Shown one piece after another: positions 54,230-62,596 of a DNA stretch of 64,000 bases (position 1 is the stretch's first letter; the number at the start of each line of letters is the position of its first letter). A program made the position numbers and the translations under genes. The stretch comes from Bacteroidetes bacterium GWF2_33_16 (GTDB lineage: Bacteria > Bacteroidota > Bacteroidia > Bacteroidales > UBA12077): NCBI GenBank assembly GCA_001768565.1, contig MEOE01000006.1:62001-126000 (forward strand), given 5' to 3'. The notes below the pieces were generated by a model that saw only the letters and a list, made by a program, of their open reading frames with translations, was not told where the DNA came from and ran no database searches.

Positions 54230-55573
54230 TTAAAAAACGATTTGCTCTCCTCTATAAAAATCTAATATCTTTGATCTGAAAATAAATTCATATTTTGCTT
54301 GTAATGCATCCGATTTGGTTTTACTTAAGCTGTTTTTAGCAGTTTTATATTCTAAAATATCAACCAATCCAACCTGATACTTTTGTTCAGTATAGCGAAA
54401 TGCTTCTTCCATCGATTCTACTGCCTGTGTATTCGCTCTGTATCTTTCCATAGCAGCCGTAGCTTGTGTTCTTGCCCTTTGAATACTCTGGAACAAGGTT
54501 TGTTTTTGCAAATCCAATGCTAGTTTCGAATCATTAACCAATATTTTTGATCTGCTTACACCGGTCATAGTATTCCAATTATTAAAAATGGGTATACGTA
54601 AAGCCACATATACATATTGTGAAGCATTATCACCAAGTTGCTGAGAATAGGGATAATTGGCATTAGGATCTTCAATATTGGTCGATAATTCATTGTATCT
54701 CGAACTATATTGGTAACCCAAAGCTATTGATGGGCTAATTCTACCATATGCAAGTGACAGGTTTCTTTCAGAGCTTTTTAAATTATACTCGGCTCCTTTA
54801 ATTTCAGGTAATATTCCCAGTGCATCATTAAAAATTGAATTTATATCATCAAACTCCTTGTTAAGAGTAAGCTCTAGCTTTTCAGGTGTTTGTATTTCAA
54901 AACCTTCAGTAGTATCTAGATTTAATAATTGGGTTAAATTCAGATAAGAAATCTTTAAATTATTTTCGGCATCAATTAATGCGGCTCTTTCGCCTGCAGC
55001 CTGAGCTTCAATTTGTAACAAAGCCCCACGAGCTGCATTTCCTATCTCAACCAGTTTCTTTGTTTTTTCAATTTGTACAAGCGTTATTTCAAGTTGTTGC
55101 TTAGCATTATTATATAATTCTTTGCTTAATAATATCTGTAAATAGGCTGTAGCAACATTTAATGTAATATCGTTTTTTACCTTATCTACAGATTCGAGCT
55201 GAACCAATAAATCAAGTTTGTTTTTCCGAATAGTATTGAATGTTTGCAAACCACTAAATAAGTTTACTTCTGATGAAAGTGAAACACTCCCACCCTGAAA
55301 CGATTCGTTTACATAGGTATAGGTTTCGTAGTTTATGGCTTTTCCAGAATTTAAATAATGTTGTCCGTTTGCATTAAGATTTGGAAGAACTTCCATTTTT
55401 GATTGGAAATAAATTTTCTCTGAATTATCTGCTGATAACTCCTGACGTTTTACCTGAATGTTATTTGAAATTGCATAATTAATACATTCTTCAAGCGACC
55501 ATTCTTTCTGCGCACTTAATGAAAATGATGTTGAAACTAATAGAAATAAAAGAGCAAATTTTAGTGATTTCAT
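54230..55573 (-). CDS. TolC-family outer-membrane efflux protein
   Basis: 447 residues with a signal peptide (cleavage near LSA-Q22) and the two long coiled-coil OEP repeats of TolC: WSLEECINYAISNNIQVKRQELSAD starts the first, and LPEIKGAEYNLKSSERNLSLAYGRISPSIALGYQYSSRY starts the second. The QKYQVGLVDILEYKTAKNSL segment is the typical end of the second repeat. Trimers form the outer-membrane channel for efflux or protein export. It has no adjacent transporter, but the membrane-fusion protein and ATPase pair at 36179-38155 lacks a channel, so they may work together. It is a single-gene unit. Confidence 0.92.
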   Translation of the reverse strand: MKSLKFALLFLLVSTSFSLSAQKEWSLEECINYAISNNIQVKRQELSADNSEKIYFQSKMEVLPNLNANGQHYLNSGKAINYETYTYVNESFQGGSVSLSSEVNLFSGLQTFNTIRKNKLDLLVQLESVDKVKNDITLNVATAYLQILLSKELYNNAKQQLEITLVQIEKTKKLVEIGNAARGALLQIEAQAAGERAALIDAENNLKISYLNLTQLLNLDTTEGFEIQTPEKLELTLNKEFDDINSIFNDALGILPEIKGAEYNLKSSERNLSLAYGRISPSIALGYQYSSRYNELSTNIEDPNANYPYSQQLGDNASQYVYVALRIPIFNNWNTMTGVSRSKILVNDSKLALDLQKQTLFQSIQRARTQATAAMERYRANTQAVESMEEAFRYTEQKYQVGLVDILEYKTAKNSLSKTKSDALQAKYEFIFRSKILDFYRGEQIVF

Positions 55574-55892
55574 TCGAAAAATAATTTATTTATTAAACTG
55601 AGTTTTATTTTACATATACCATGCCAAATATATTAATATAATGTTGTTCAGTATTATATAGGTTTTGCTACATACTATTTAGTATTCAATTGTGAACGAT
55701 AATGTAACAATACCTGTTCGATTCTGAACATATTAATTAAAAATAAAATTAATTTAAAAAAAACGATAATTTATTAAAAGGATACGATAATTTAAGAATC
55801 GATTGCGATAAAAAAGTCATCCTGAAATGTTAATTCATTAACCATATTTTAGCACCATAATATATTGTTGGGGATAAACAATTATACTATCA
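55574..55892. other. 319-base divergent intergenic region
   Basis: Very AT-rich. It holds a -7 box for the TolC gene on the - strand and a direct repeat ACGATAATTTA (about 55763 and 55784). I find no gene in it and no clear promoter for the small gene at 55893. Confidence 0.5.
55625..55632 (-). promoter_or_regulatory. Possible -7 box (TATATTTG on - strand) for the TolC gene
   Basis: CAAATATA on the + strand reads TATATTTG on the - strand, matching TAnnTTTG. It lies about 52 bases before the TolC-family ATG. The -33 half is not clear. Confidence 0.4.
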
Positions 55893-56021
55893 ATGAAAAA
55901 ACTTATACAAACATTAAAGAACAGGGTGGTTAATGAATATTCTGTTGACCTTGGAGTAATCATTCTTTTTTCAGTTGTTACGATTGTTTTTCTGGTTTCC
56001 TTTTTTAAGATTTATTTCTAA
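55893..56021 (+). CDS. 42-residue single-helix membrane peptide
   Basis: ATG 55893 opens a 42-codon frame ending TAA 56019-56021. The N-terminal half is charged (MKKLIQTLKNRVVNEYSVDL) and is followed by one strongly hydrophobic helix of about 20 residues (GVIILFSVVTIVFLVSF) ending KIYF. The sharp positive-then-hydrophobic layout and its place at the head of a + strand series 46 bases before the next gene support a real small membrane protein. I know no family for it and assign no function. Confidence 0.55.
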   Translation: MKKLIQTLKNRVVNEYSVDLGVIILFSVVTIVFLVSFFKIYF

Positions 56022-56066
56022 AAAGTTAATTAAGCAGTTTGTTTTATTGTATTAAAACTAGAACTT

Positions 56067-56348
56067 ATGAACAGGATAACAATCCGTGTTAAGGTAAAAG
56101 GAACCAATGAAGTAGTAGATATAATGCTATTTCAAAAAATATACTCAACCCCCGAAGGCGTTGTAAACCATTGGTTGTCGAGTTCGAATAGTAAATACAG
56201 AGTTGAGATACTTACCAATGATGACCAGATGATTCCACCTGATAATATAAATAAAGACTTACTGATTGCGACTACAGAGTTTGAAATTGCAGATCAGGTT
56301 ATGACAATGCTATATGAGCAAAGAATAATTCAAATGCAAAATTACTAA
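56067..56348 (+). CDS. Small protein of unknown function
   Basis: 93 residues, cytoplasmic, no signal peptide. The sequence alternates charged and hydrophobic strands (MNRITIRVKVKGTNEVVDIM ... FEIADQVMTMLYEQRIIQ) and looks like a small alpha/beta fold. It starts 46 bases after the 42-residue membrane peptide and ends 19 bases before the trypsin-like protein, so the three are probably one transcription unit. I do not recognise the family. Confidence 0.65.
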   Translation: MNRITIRVKVKGTNEVVDIMLFQKIYSTPEGVVNHWLSSSNSKYRVEILTNDDQMIPPDNINKDLLIATTEFEIADQVMTMLYEQRIIQMQNY

Positions 56349-56366
56349 ACCTAAAAATTACCCTAC

Positions 56367-57203
56367 ATGTACAGAACCATTTGGAAGAATTGCCAAAAAT
56401 CAGTTTGCCAGTTAAATTTCTATAGCGCAACAGGTATTAAGCTTGTTTCGATCACTGGTTTTAAAACAAATGGCGAATATATTATTACCGACGAATATAT
56501 TTATAAGATTTACAAAGCTACCGAAGTTTTAATCCGATTTGTTAAAGAAGATGGATTCTCTGAATTAGCAAGCGTAAGAATTCCAATGAGCGAACTAAAA
56601 CAACGAATGATTCAGAGTTTATCAAAAGATAAAATTCCATTTGCTGCTATTCATGTTGATTTTGATGAATTTAAAAATATTCCTTCCTTGAAAATGAATA
56701 TTTCGGGAAATACAGAAATTGGTCAGCCAATTGCTCTTATGGGATATCAACTTGAGCAAGAAAACCTGGCTATTAAAACAGGTATAGTTACTTCAGCATC
56801 TTTTGAGGATAATAGATATAATTATCTTCAGGTTGATTCATCAGTAAAACAGGGTAATTCAGGTGCTCCAATTATAAATGCAGAAACATTTGAAGTGATA
56901 GGAATTATTGGCCATAGGTTAGCCTCGATAACCCAATCGCATAAACGAATGAAACAAATAATAAATAAGAATCTTGCTATCCTTAAAAAATCGCAAGGTA
57001 AATTTAATGTCGAAGAAATTGATCCAATTCAGGTTTTAATTGCTAATCAAAATCAAATAAAGCATATTGCAAACGAAATTTATAAAACAGCAAGTATGCG
57101 TGTTGGATATGGTTTAGATGTTAAATATGTTCAAGAACTTTTTGAAGAATACATTGATGTAGAAATTTCGAGATCAAATCTCGAGTTTCGAATTGATGCA
57201 TAG
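56367..57203 (+). CDS. Trypsin-like (DegP-fold) protein with degenerate catalytic triad
   Basis: 278 residues, no signal peptide, so cytoplasmic. The chymotrypsin-like fold is clear from ITGFKTNGEYIIT (32-41), GQPIALMGYQLE (like VVAIGNPFG), LAIKTGIVTSASF and VDSSVKQGNSGAPII with Ser165 in GNSG, then VIGIIG. The usual His of TNAH is Tyr44 (TDEY), and the usual Asp of DLAVLKV is aligned with Phe92 (PFAAIHV), so two of three triad residues are missing. A C-terminal helical tail (about 215-278) replaces the PDZ domain. It is probably a binding or scaffold protein, not a peptidase. A terminator hairpin follows. Confidence 0.72.
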   Translation: MYRTIWKNCQKSVCQLNFYSATGIKLVSITGFKTNGEYIITDEYIYKIYKATEVLIRFVKEDGFSELASVRIPMSELKQRMIQSLSKDKIPFAAIHVDFDEFKNIPSLKMNISGNTEIGQPIALMGYQLEQENLAIKTGIVTSASFEDNRYNYLQVDSSVKQGNSGAPIINAETFEVIGIIGHRLASITQSHKRMKQIINKNLAILKKSQGKFNVEEIDPIQVLIANQNQIKHIANEIYKTASMRVGYGLDVKYVQELFEEYIDVEISRSNLEFRIDA

Positions 57204-57233
57204 TTCCTTAATGTAAGATGGTTTAGGTTTAAA

Positions 57234-57268
57234 AATGTTTGACGGGAAACTGTCAAACATTTTTTTTA
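57234..57268 (+). terminator. Rho-independent terminator after the trypsin-like gene
   Basis: AATGTTTGAC (57234-57243) pairs with GTCAAACATT (57252-57261) around loop GGGAAACT, followed by a T-run. It lies inside the open frame that continues upstream of the aspartase gene and shows that frame is not translated from 57235. Confidence 0.88.
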
Positions 57269-57330
57269 TGTGGTTGTTTTATTATTACTTTGAAGCACTG
57301 TTGCAAAATATTTATCAATATTTAAAAAAA

Positions 57331-59193
57331 ATGGAAACAAATAAGATACTTGATTTTATTAAAGGGATTGAGCTTTTTAAGGGGTTAGATGATTCTGAAC
57401 TGAATATTTTAATTAAGAGTATGCAGGAAAAGAATTATCCAAAAGGAAAGTTACTATTTGAAGAAAATGGTCCACGTAAAGATATTTTCATAATTTATAA
57501 AGGAGAGGTGGAGCTTTTTAAAACCATTCATTTTGGAGCCGAAACCAGATTGTCGCTTTTTAGTAAAGGTGATTTTCTTGGAGAAGGTTCATGGGCAAAT
57601 GATTCCCCTCATTCAACATCGGCAAGAGCCATTGAAGAAACTACAGTTTTCAGCATTGACCGAAAATACTTTGACGAGAATGGTCCAGCTACAGTAAAAA
57701 TATTTAGCAATATCGCCAGAGTAATTTCTCGCCGAATGCGCTATTCTAATAATAGAATGTTAAATGTAGCTGCTCAGTATGAGTCTGGGAGAACTCGTCG
57801 TGAACATGATTTACTTGGTGAACGTGATGTGCCAAATGAATATTTGTATGGTGTACAAACCATGAGAGCAATCGAGAATTTTAATATTAGTGGTATTACA
57901 CTCAATTTTTATCCTGTAATAATCCAGTCAATTTCGATGGTTAAATTAGCTGCTACTCAGGCAAACTTTGAGCTTGGTTTGATAGAAGAATCCATAGCCA
58001 ATGCTATTATTCGTGCCTGCAATGAGTTAATAAATGGAAAATTTCATAATCATTTTATTGTTGATATGATTCAAGGTGGTGCAGGAACATCAACAAATAT
58101 GAATGCAAATGAGGTAATTGCCAATAGAGCACTTGAAATCTTAGGCCATGAACGTGGTCAATACGAGTTTTGTCATCCTAATAACCATGTCAATTTGTCC
58201 CAATCAACCAACGACGCTTATCCAACATCGGTAAAAATTGCAATTATTAAAAGTAACTACAAATTAATCTCTGTTTTGCAAGACCTAATTGATTCGTTTT
58301 ATGCTAAATCGAAAGAATTCTATCATGTAATAAAAATGGGAAGAACTCAGTTACAGGATGCTGTACCCATGACTCTTGGTCAGTCTTTTGAGGCTTATGC
58401 CGTTACACTCGAGGAAGAAATTGAGAGATTACTACAGAATGTTAATCTTTTTCTTGAAGTGAATATGGGTGCAACAGCAATAGGAACTGGAATTAACTCG
58501 GAGCCTGAATATGCAGAAAAGGTGATTAAGCATCTTCGCAATATATCGGGTTTAAACGTGGTTAACGCTAAGAATCTAGTTGAGGCAACTCAAGATACTG
58601 GAGCTTTTGTGATGTATTCATCGGCTTTAAAACGATTAGCTGTTAAGTTATCAAAAATATCGAACGATCTACGATTATTATCATCGGGGCCACGGACTGG
58701 ATTTAATGAAATTAATTTGCCTCCAATGCAGCCCGGATCATCCATAATGCCTGGAAAGGTAAATCCTGTAATACCTGAAGTGATAAATCAAATTGCTTTT
58801 AAAGTAATTGGTAACGACTTAACAGTTACTCTAGCTGCCGAGGCCGGACAATTGGAACTCAATGTAATGGAACCAGTAATTGTTCAAAGTATTTTTGAAT
58901 CAATAGAGATGCTAATTAATGGTATGAGAACATTTAAATTTAGATGTATTGATGGTATTACTGCTAACGAAAAACGATGTCGTGAATTGGTGCTCAATAG
59001 TATTGGTATTGTAACTGCATTAAATCCTGCATTGGGTTATGAAACCTGCTCAATGCTTGCAAAAGAAGCATTACAAAACGATCGGAGTGTTTATGATTTG
59101 GTGTTAGAAAAAAAGTTGCTTTCAATACAGGAACTTGACGAGCTCCTAAAGCCTGAGAATATGATTAGTCCACAAAAAATGAAAAGGAAATAA
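57331..59193 (+). CDS. aspA: Aspartate ammonia-lyase fused to a cyclic-nucleotide-binding domain
   Basis: 620 residues from ATG 57331 (METNKILDFIKG); the frame upstream runs through a terminator hairpin and is ignored. Residues about 1-130 are a cyclic-nucleotide-binding (CAP-type) domain (YPKGKLLFEENGPRKDIFIIYKGEVELF, GDFLGEGSW, STSARAIEETTVFSID) without a helix-turn-helix. From about 150 the protein is an aspartase: GAGTSTNMNANEVIANRALE, HVNLSQSTNDAYP, MGRTQLQDAVPMTLGQ, MGATAIGTG, SSGPRTGFNEINLP, the signature GSSIMPGKVNP, and AAEAGQLELNVMEPVI. It turns aspartate into fumarate and ammonia; ligand binding to the N-terminal domain may control activity. The fusion adds roughly 150 residues to the usual aspartase length of about 470. 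Confidence 0.94.
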   Translation: METNKILDFIKGIELFKGLDDSELNILIKSMQEKNYPKGKLLFEENGPRKDIFIIYKGEVELFKTIHFGAETRLSLFSKGDFLGEGSWANDSPHSTSARAIEETTVFSIDRKYFDENGPATVKIFSNIARVISRRMRYSNNRMLNVAAQYESGRTRREHDLLGERDVPNEYLYGVQTMRAIENFNISGITLNFYPVIIQSISMVKLAATQANFELGLIEESIANAIIRACNELINGKFHNHFIVDMIQGGAGTSTNMNANEVIANRALEILGHERGQYEFCHPNNHVNLSQSTNDAYPTSVKIAIIKSNYKLISVLQDLIDSFYAKSKEFYHVIKMGRTQLQDAVPMTLGQSFEAYAVTLEEEIERLLQNVNLFLEVNMGATAIGTGINSEPEYAEKVIKHLRNISGLNVVNAKNLVEATQDTGAFVMYSSALKRLAVKLSKISNDLRLLSSGPRTGFNEINLPPMQPGSSIMPGKVNPVIPEVINQIAFKVIGNDLTVTLAAEAGQLELNVMEPVIVQSIFESIEMLINGMRTFKFRCIDGITANEKRCRELVLNSIGIVTALNPALGYETCSMLAKEALQNDRSVYDLVLEKKLLSIQELDELLKPENMISPQKMKRK

Positions 59194-59259
59194 TTAATTA
59201 TTATAAAATGAATCTTTATCAAAAGTATCTTTTGTATTGACTACACTTTGATATCCTTG

Positions 59260-59290
59260 GACACTCTTCGACAGGCTCAGAGTGACATCT
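59260..59290. repeat. TTCGACAGGCTCAGAGTGACA dispersed repeat
   Basis: The 217-base convergent gap between aspartase and xseB holds CTTCGACAGGCTCAGAGTGA, a string I recall as widely dispersed in intergenic DNA of many bacteria. It is GC-rich in an AT-rich setting and has no coding frame. The rest of the gap shows only a weak hairpin (GAGTCT / AGACTC near 59374-59401). Confidence 0.55.
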
Positions 59291-59410
59291 CTCAGGATAA
59301 CTATTTTTAGTTTGACGTATTGATTATTAGGTTGTTATCATTTTGTCTCGTCCCGATGGCTCCTGATAACTATTATGAGTCTCAATAAAGTTCTATTAAG
59401 ACTCCTCTTT

Positions 59411-59614
59411 TTAATTTGAGTCGATATCTTTTAAAATTTTTTCAACTTCAACTTCCGTTTCGTGCAATTTTTTTTTGCAAAAAGCTATAAGAGTTGATAC
59501 TTGCTTTACTTTAGTTGAAAGATCATCAACATCAAGCTCTTCATTTTCAATTTTTTGCAATATATCTTCTATTTCAGATACAGCTTCTTTATAAGTTAAT
59601 GTTTTCTTACTCAT
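59411..59614 (-). CDS. xseB: Exodeoxyribonuclease VII small subunit
   Basis: 67 residues, a short coiled-coil protein with the family pattern TYKEAVSEIEDILQKIENEELDVDDLSTKVKQ and a terminal acidic helix. XseB binds the large subunit XseA to form exonuclease VII, which degrades single-stranded DNA from both ends. Its ATG lies two bases after the stop of the TPR histidine kinase, so it is translationally coupled to it. xseA, normally just upstream, is absent here; either it lies elsewhere or the kinase gene has come between them. Confidence 0.85.
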   Translation of the reverse strand: MSKKTLTYKEAVSEIEDILQKIENEELDVDDLSTKVKQVSTLIAFCKKKLHETEVEVEKILKDIDSN

Positions 59615-59616
59615 TA

Positions 59617-62541
59617 TTAATTATTTGGAATTGTAAATTTAAATGTACTTCCTTTATTTAATTCACTTTCAACCCATATTTTTCCATTATGTTTCTCAAC
59701 AAACTCATGGCATAGAATAAGTCCCAGTCCACTACCTTGCTCTTCTGATGTACCGCTTGTGGAGTAATGTACATCAATTCGAAAGAGCTTCTCAATATCT
59801 TGTTCAGAAATTCCTACACCACTATCAATAATTGATACAACAGTTGATTGGGATCCTTTCTCTGCCATAATAATTACTACACAACTGGGATATGAAAACT
59901 TTACTGCATTAGAAATTAAATTTCGAAAAATGGCTGTTATCATATCAGGATCAGCAATAATATTTAGCGAGGGTTCAATAGAAGATACAATCTTTATATT
60001 TTTTTTATCAGCACTAATTTTTTGAAGTGAGATTATTTTCTGAACAATATCATTTAAGTTGAGTAGGATAGGATGGAACTCCATTTTTCCACGTTGAGTT
60101 CGAGACCAATGCAATAAATTCTCGAGTAATTCCAGTAATTCTTCAGCAGAATTATGAATCAGATCGAAATAGTTTTTTATTTCTTGTGGAGAGTAAGTAT
60201 CGAAATTCTTTGATACAAAATCAGTTAAGCCATAAAGAGCATTAAAGGGGTTTTTAATATCATGAGCTATAATTGAGAAAAATTTGTCTTTTGTTGCATT
60301 AAGTATTTTTAGATTCGACTCCGACTCAATGAGTAATTTATTTGAGTTATTTATTTCATTAATTTTATCCTTTAGTAATCGATTGGTTCTTCTTTTTAAT
60401 AAAAAAGACCGAAGAATTAATATAATTGAAATAGTTGAAAGGAAAGAGATAATAATTAGAAGGTCACGCAAATTTTTCTGTTTTTGAAGCTCAAGGTCTT
60501 TAATTTTTTTTTCACTGGTTAATTCATTAATTTCATCTTCAATTCGTGATAATTCTGTTTGACTCTTTTCAATTTCAAATTTCATTTGTGTTTCAAGAAT
60601 CCGTTGATCATTTACTTGGGCAAATATTGAATCCTTTATAACAGAGTAATTAATGTAATTTAATAAAGCTTTGTCTTTATTACCAAATTTGTTATAATGT
60701 TGAAATAGCGAATAATATGCATTTTTTATCATTTCCAAATGTTCAATCTCTTGCCCAATTTCCAGTGATCTTAAAATAAGGTTGAGTCCTTCATTTATAT
60801 TCCCTTTTTTAAGATATATTTCACCAGCTTTCCTACATGCAAGTGCAGTTAAATATTTGTCGCCGGTTTTTTCAGCTAGTTTAATTGTTTTTAAAAAGCT
60901 TTCGAGTGCAAGATCATAATTCGAAAATGATAAATAATAGTTTCCTATATCATTAAGTACTTCATTTACACCTTTAGCGTCACCAATTTCATCTCGTATT
61001 TTAAGAGATTCGTTAAGATAAATCAGAGATTTTGATTTATCACCCAATTCGAGATAAACATTCCCCAGGCTCTTTAACGATGCAGCGATACTCATTTTGT
61101 CGCCAATTTTTTCTCTTAAAACCAGCGCCTGAGTATATTTATCAAGTGCTTCCTGATATTTTTTTAATTTAAAGAAGAGGTTTCCTATTATATGTAAAGT
61201 GTTTGCAAGTTCTTTATTGTCTGTTATATTGGTTTTAATGTTAAGACTTTTAGTATAATAATCAAGTGCTTTTTCATAATTACCAATTTCTTCGTAAATA
61301 ATCCCAATATTATTTAAAGAAGCAGCAATTTGTACTTGATCTTTTAGTTCTTGTCTTATTTTTAGTGAATTAAGATAGTTTTCGAGAGCCAAATCATATT
61401 GGTTTAGTTTAAGATAGATACTTCCGATTTGATTCAAACAATTAGCGATCAAAGAATTATTACCAACTTTTTTTAAATTATTTAAGGATTGATGGAAATA
61501 ATCAAGCGCATTATTGTATTCTCCTAAATTCCTGTAAACCAATGCGATATTGTTTTGGGATTGTGCTACCTCTGAGATATCATTTAGTCGAAGTCTTATT
61601 TCAAGTGATCTATTATAAAACTCAAGGGCTTTAGCTGCATTATTATTTTTAAGATATACACTACCTATATTATTCAGTGAACTAGCTATTTCCTTTTTGT
61701 TACCTATCCTTTGTTTTATCTCAAGTGATTTTGAATGGTAATCAATAGCTTTTTGAAATTCACCTTTATCTTTATATAAAACTCCAATATTACTTAAAAT
61801 TAAAGCTTCTCCAATGTAATCATTGATATCCCGTTTAAGTTGTAGTGATTTTTCATAAAATATTAAGGAACTATCATATTTACTGGTAACCCAATATAAA
61901 CTACCTATATAGTTCAGAGTATTAGAAATTTCATTAATATCTCCTGAAAAATTCGCAGATGCTAATGCTTTATTATGAAGTTGAAAAGATTCATAATAGT
62001 TGCCTTTAAGTTTAAATAAAACTCCCAAATTATTTAAAGATTCGGCCTTAAGTGCCTCTTTATTCTCTGTTGTACTTAAATTAAGTGCTTTTTGATAATA
62101 CTGAAACGCAGAATCATAATTGCTCAAATATTTTTCGCAATGACCGATTTTATTTAATATATCAATTTTCTTTAGATTAAACTTATCCTCTGAAATGTCT
62201 TCTAAAGTTTTTAAGTAATATTCAATAGCTGGCTGATAACGTGCAAGTTCAAAATACGCTTCGGCTATATTGAACAAGGCATTTGTGTAGTCTTTCTTCT
62301 GATTAAGCTCTTTTGATAATTCCAATGCTTTACCTGCATATGTTAAACTTACATTTGCATCATCAAAAAGAAAGGCTTCTGACAGAGAATTTAAAATTGC
62401 AGGTTTGTCTTCTTCCAATGCTTTGGAAAGCTGCAGGTTTAAGCTGTCGGTTTTTGATTTTTGGGCAAATGAAGTATTAATGATAGCAATTATACTAACT
62501 AAAATAATCAGGTTAAACTTATATTTTAAAGCTCTTATCAT
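59617..62541 (-). CDS. TPR-domain sensor histidine kinase
   Basis: 974 residues. A signal peptide (cleavage near TSFA-Q27) is followed by about 15 consecutive TPR repeats of the N-x-L-x-x-G / Y-x-x-A type (residues about 50-640; e.g. IASSLNNIGSVYLKNNNAAKALEFYNRSLEI) in the periplasm, a coiled coil, one transmembrane helix (about 690-710), and a kinase with HisKA His760 (FFSIIAHDIKNPFNALYG) and HATPase (NLISNAVKF, DSGVGIS, GSGLGLILC). It lacks an adjacent response regulator. It is related to the next kinase upstream, which has the same layout, so the two probably arose by tandem duplication. The TPR array probably binds a partner protein. Confidence 0.92.
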   Translation of the reverse strand: MIRALKYKFNLIILVSIIAIINTSFAQKSKTDSLNLQLSKALEEDKPAILNSLSEAFLFDDANVSLTYAGKALELSKELNQKKDYTNALFNIAEAYFELARYQPAIEYYLKTLEDISEDKFNLKKIDILNKIGHCEKYLSNYDSAFQYYQKALNLSTTENKEALKAESLNNLGVLFKLKGNYYESFQLHNKALASANFSGDINEISNTLNYIGSLYWVTSKYDSSLIFYEKSLQLKRDINDYIGEALILSNIGVLYKDKGEFQKAIDYHSKSLEIKQRIGNKKEIASSLNNIGSVYLKNNNAAKALEFYNRSLEIRLRLNDISEVAQSQNNIALVYRNLGEYNNALDYFHQSLNNLKKVGNNSLIANCLNQIGSIYLKLNQYDLALENYLNSLKIRQELKDQVQIAASLNNIGIIYEEIGNYEKALDYYTKSLNIKTNITDNKELANTLHIIGNLFFKLKKYQEALDKYTQALVLREKIGDKMSIAASLKSLGNVYLELGDKSKSLIYLNESLKIRDEIGDAKGVNEVLNDIGNYYLSFSNYDLALESFLKTIKLAEKTGDKYLTALACRKAGEIYLKKGNINEGLNLILRSLEIGQEIEHLEMIKNAYYSLFQHYNKFGNKDKALLNYINYSVIKDSIFAQVNDQRILETQMKFEIEKSQTELSRIEDEINELTSEKKIKDLELQKQKNLRDLLIIISFLSTISIILILRSFLLKRRTNRLLKDKINEINNSNKLLIESESNLKILNATKDKFFSIIAHDIKNPFNALYGLTDFVSKNFDTYSPQEIKNYFDLIHNSAEELLELLENLLHWSRTQRGKMEFHPILLNLNDIVQKIISLQKISADKKNIKIVSSIEPSLNIIADPDMITAIFRNLISNAVKFSYPSCVVIIMAEKGSQSTVVSIIDSGVGISEQDIEKLFRIDVHYSTSGTSEEQGSGLGLILCHEFVEKHNGKIWVESELNKGSTFKFTIPNN

Positions 62542-62596
62542 AAAAGTAGAGAGTAATTACAATTAATTACTTGTGATAAAAAAATACTGATTATTC

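Noticed and set aside
54226..54279. 17-codon + strand frame at the end of the TolC gene
   Set aside because: It is antisense to coding sequence, has no promoter, and its composition is explained by the TolC codons.
57235..57330. N-terminal extension of the aspartase fusion from ATG 57235
   Set aside because: The stretch runs through a perfect terminator hairpin with T-run; the cyclic-nucleotide-binding domain starts at ATG 57331.
59374..59401. Possible terminator GAGTCT / AGACTC between aspartase and xseB
   Set aside because: The stem is only six pairs with a long loop and a weak T-run; too poor to call.
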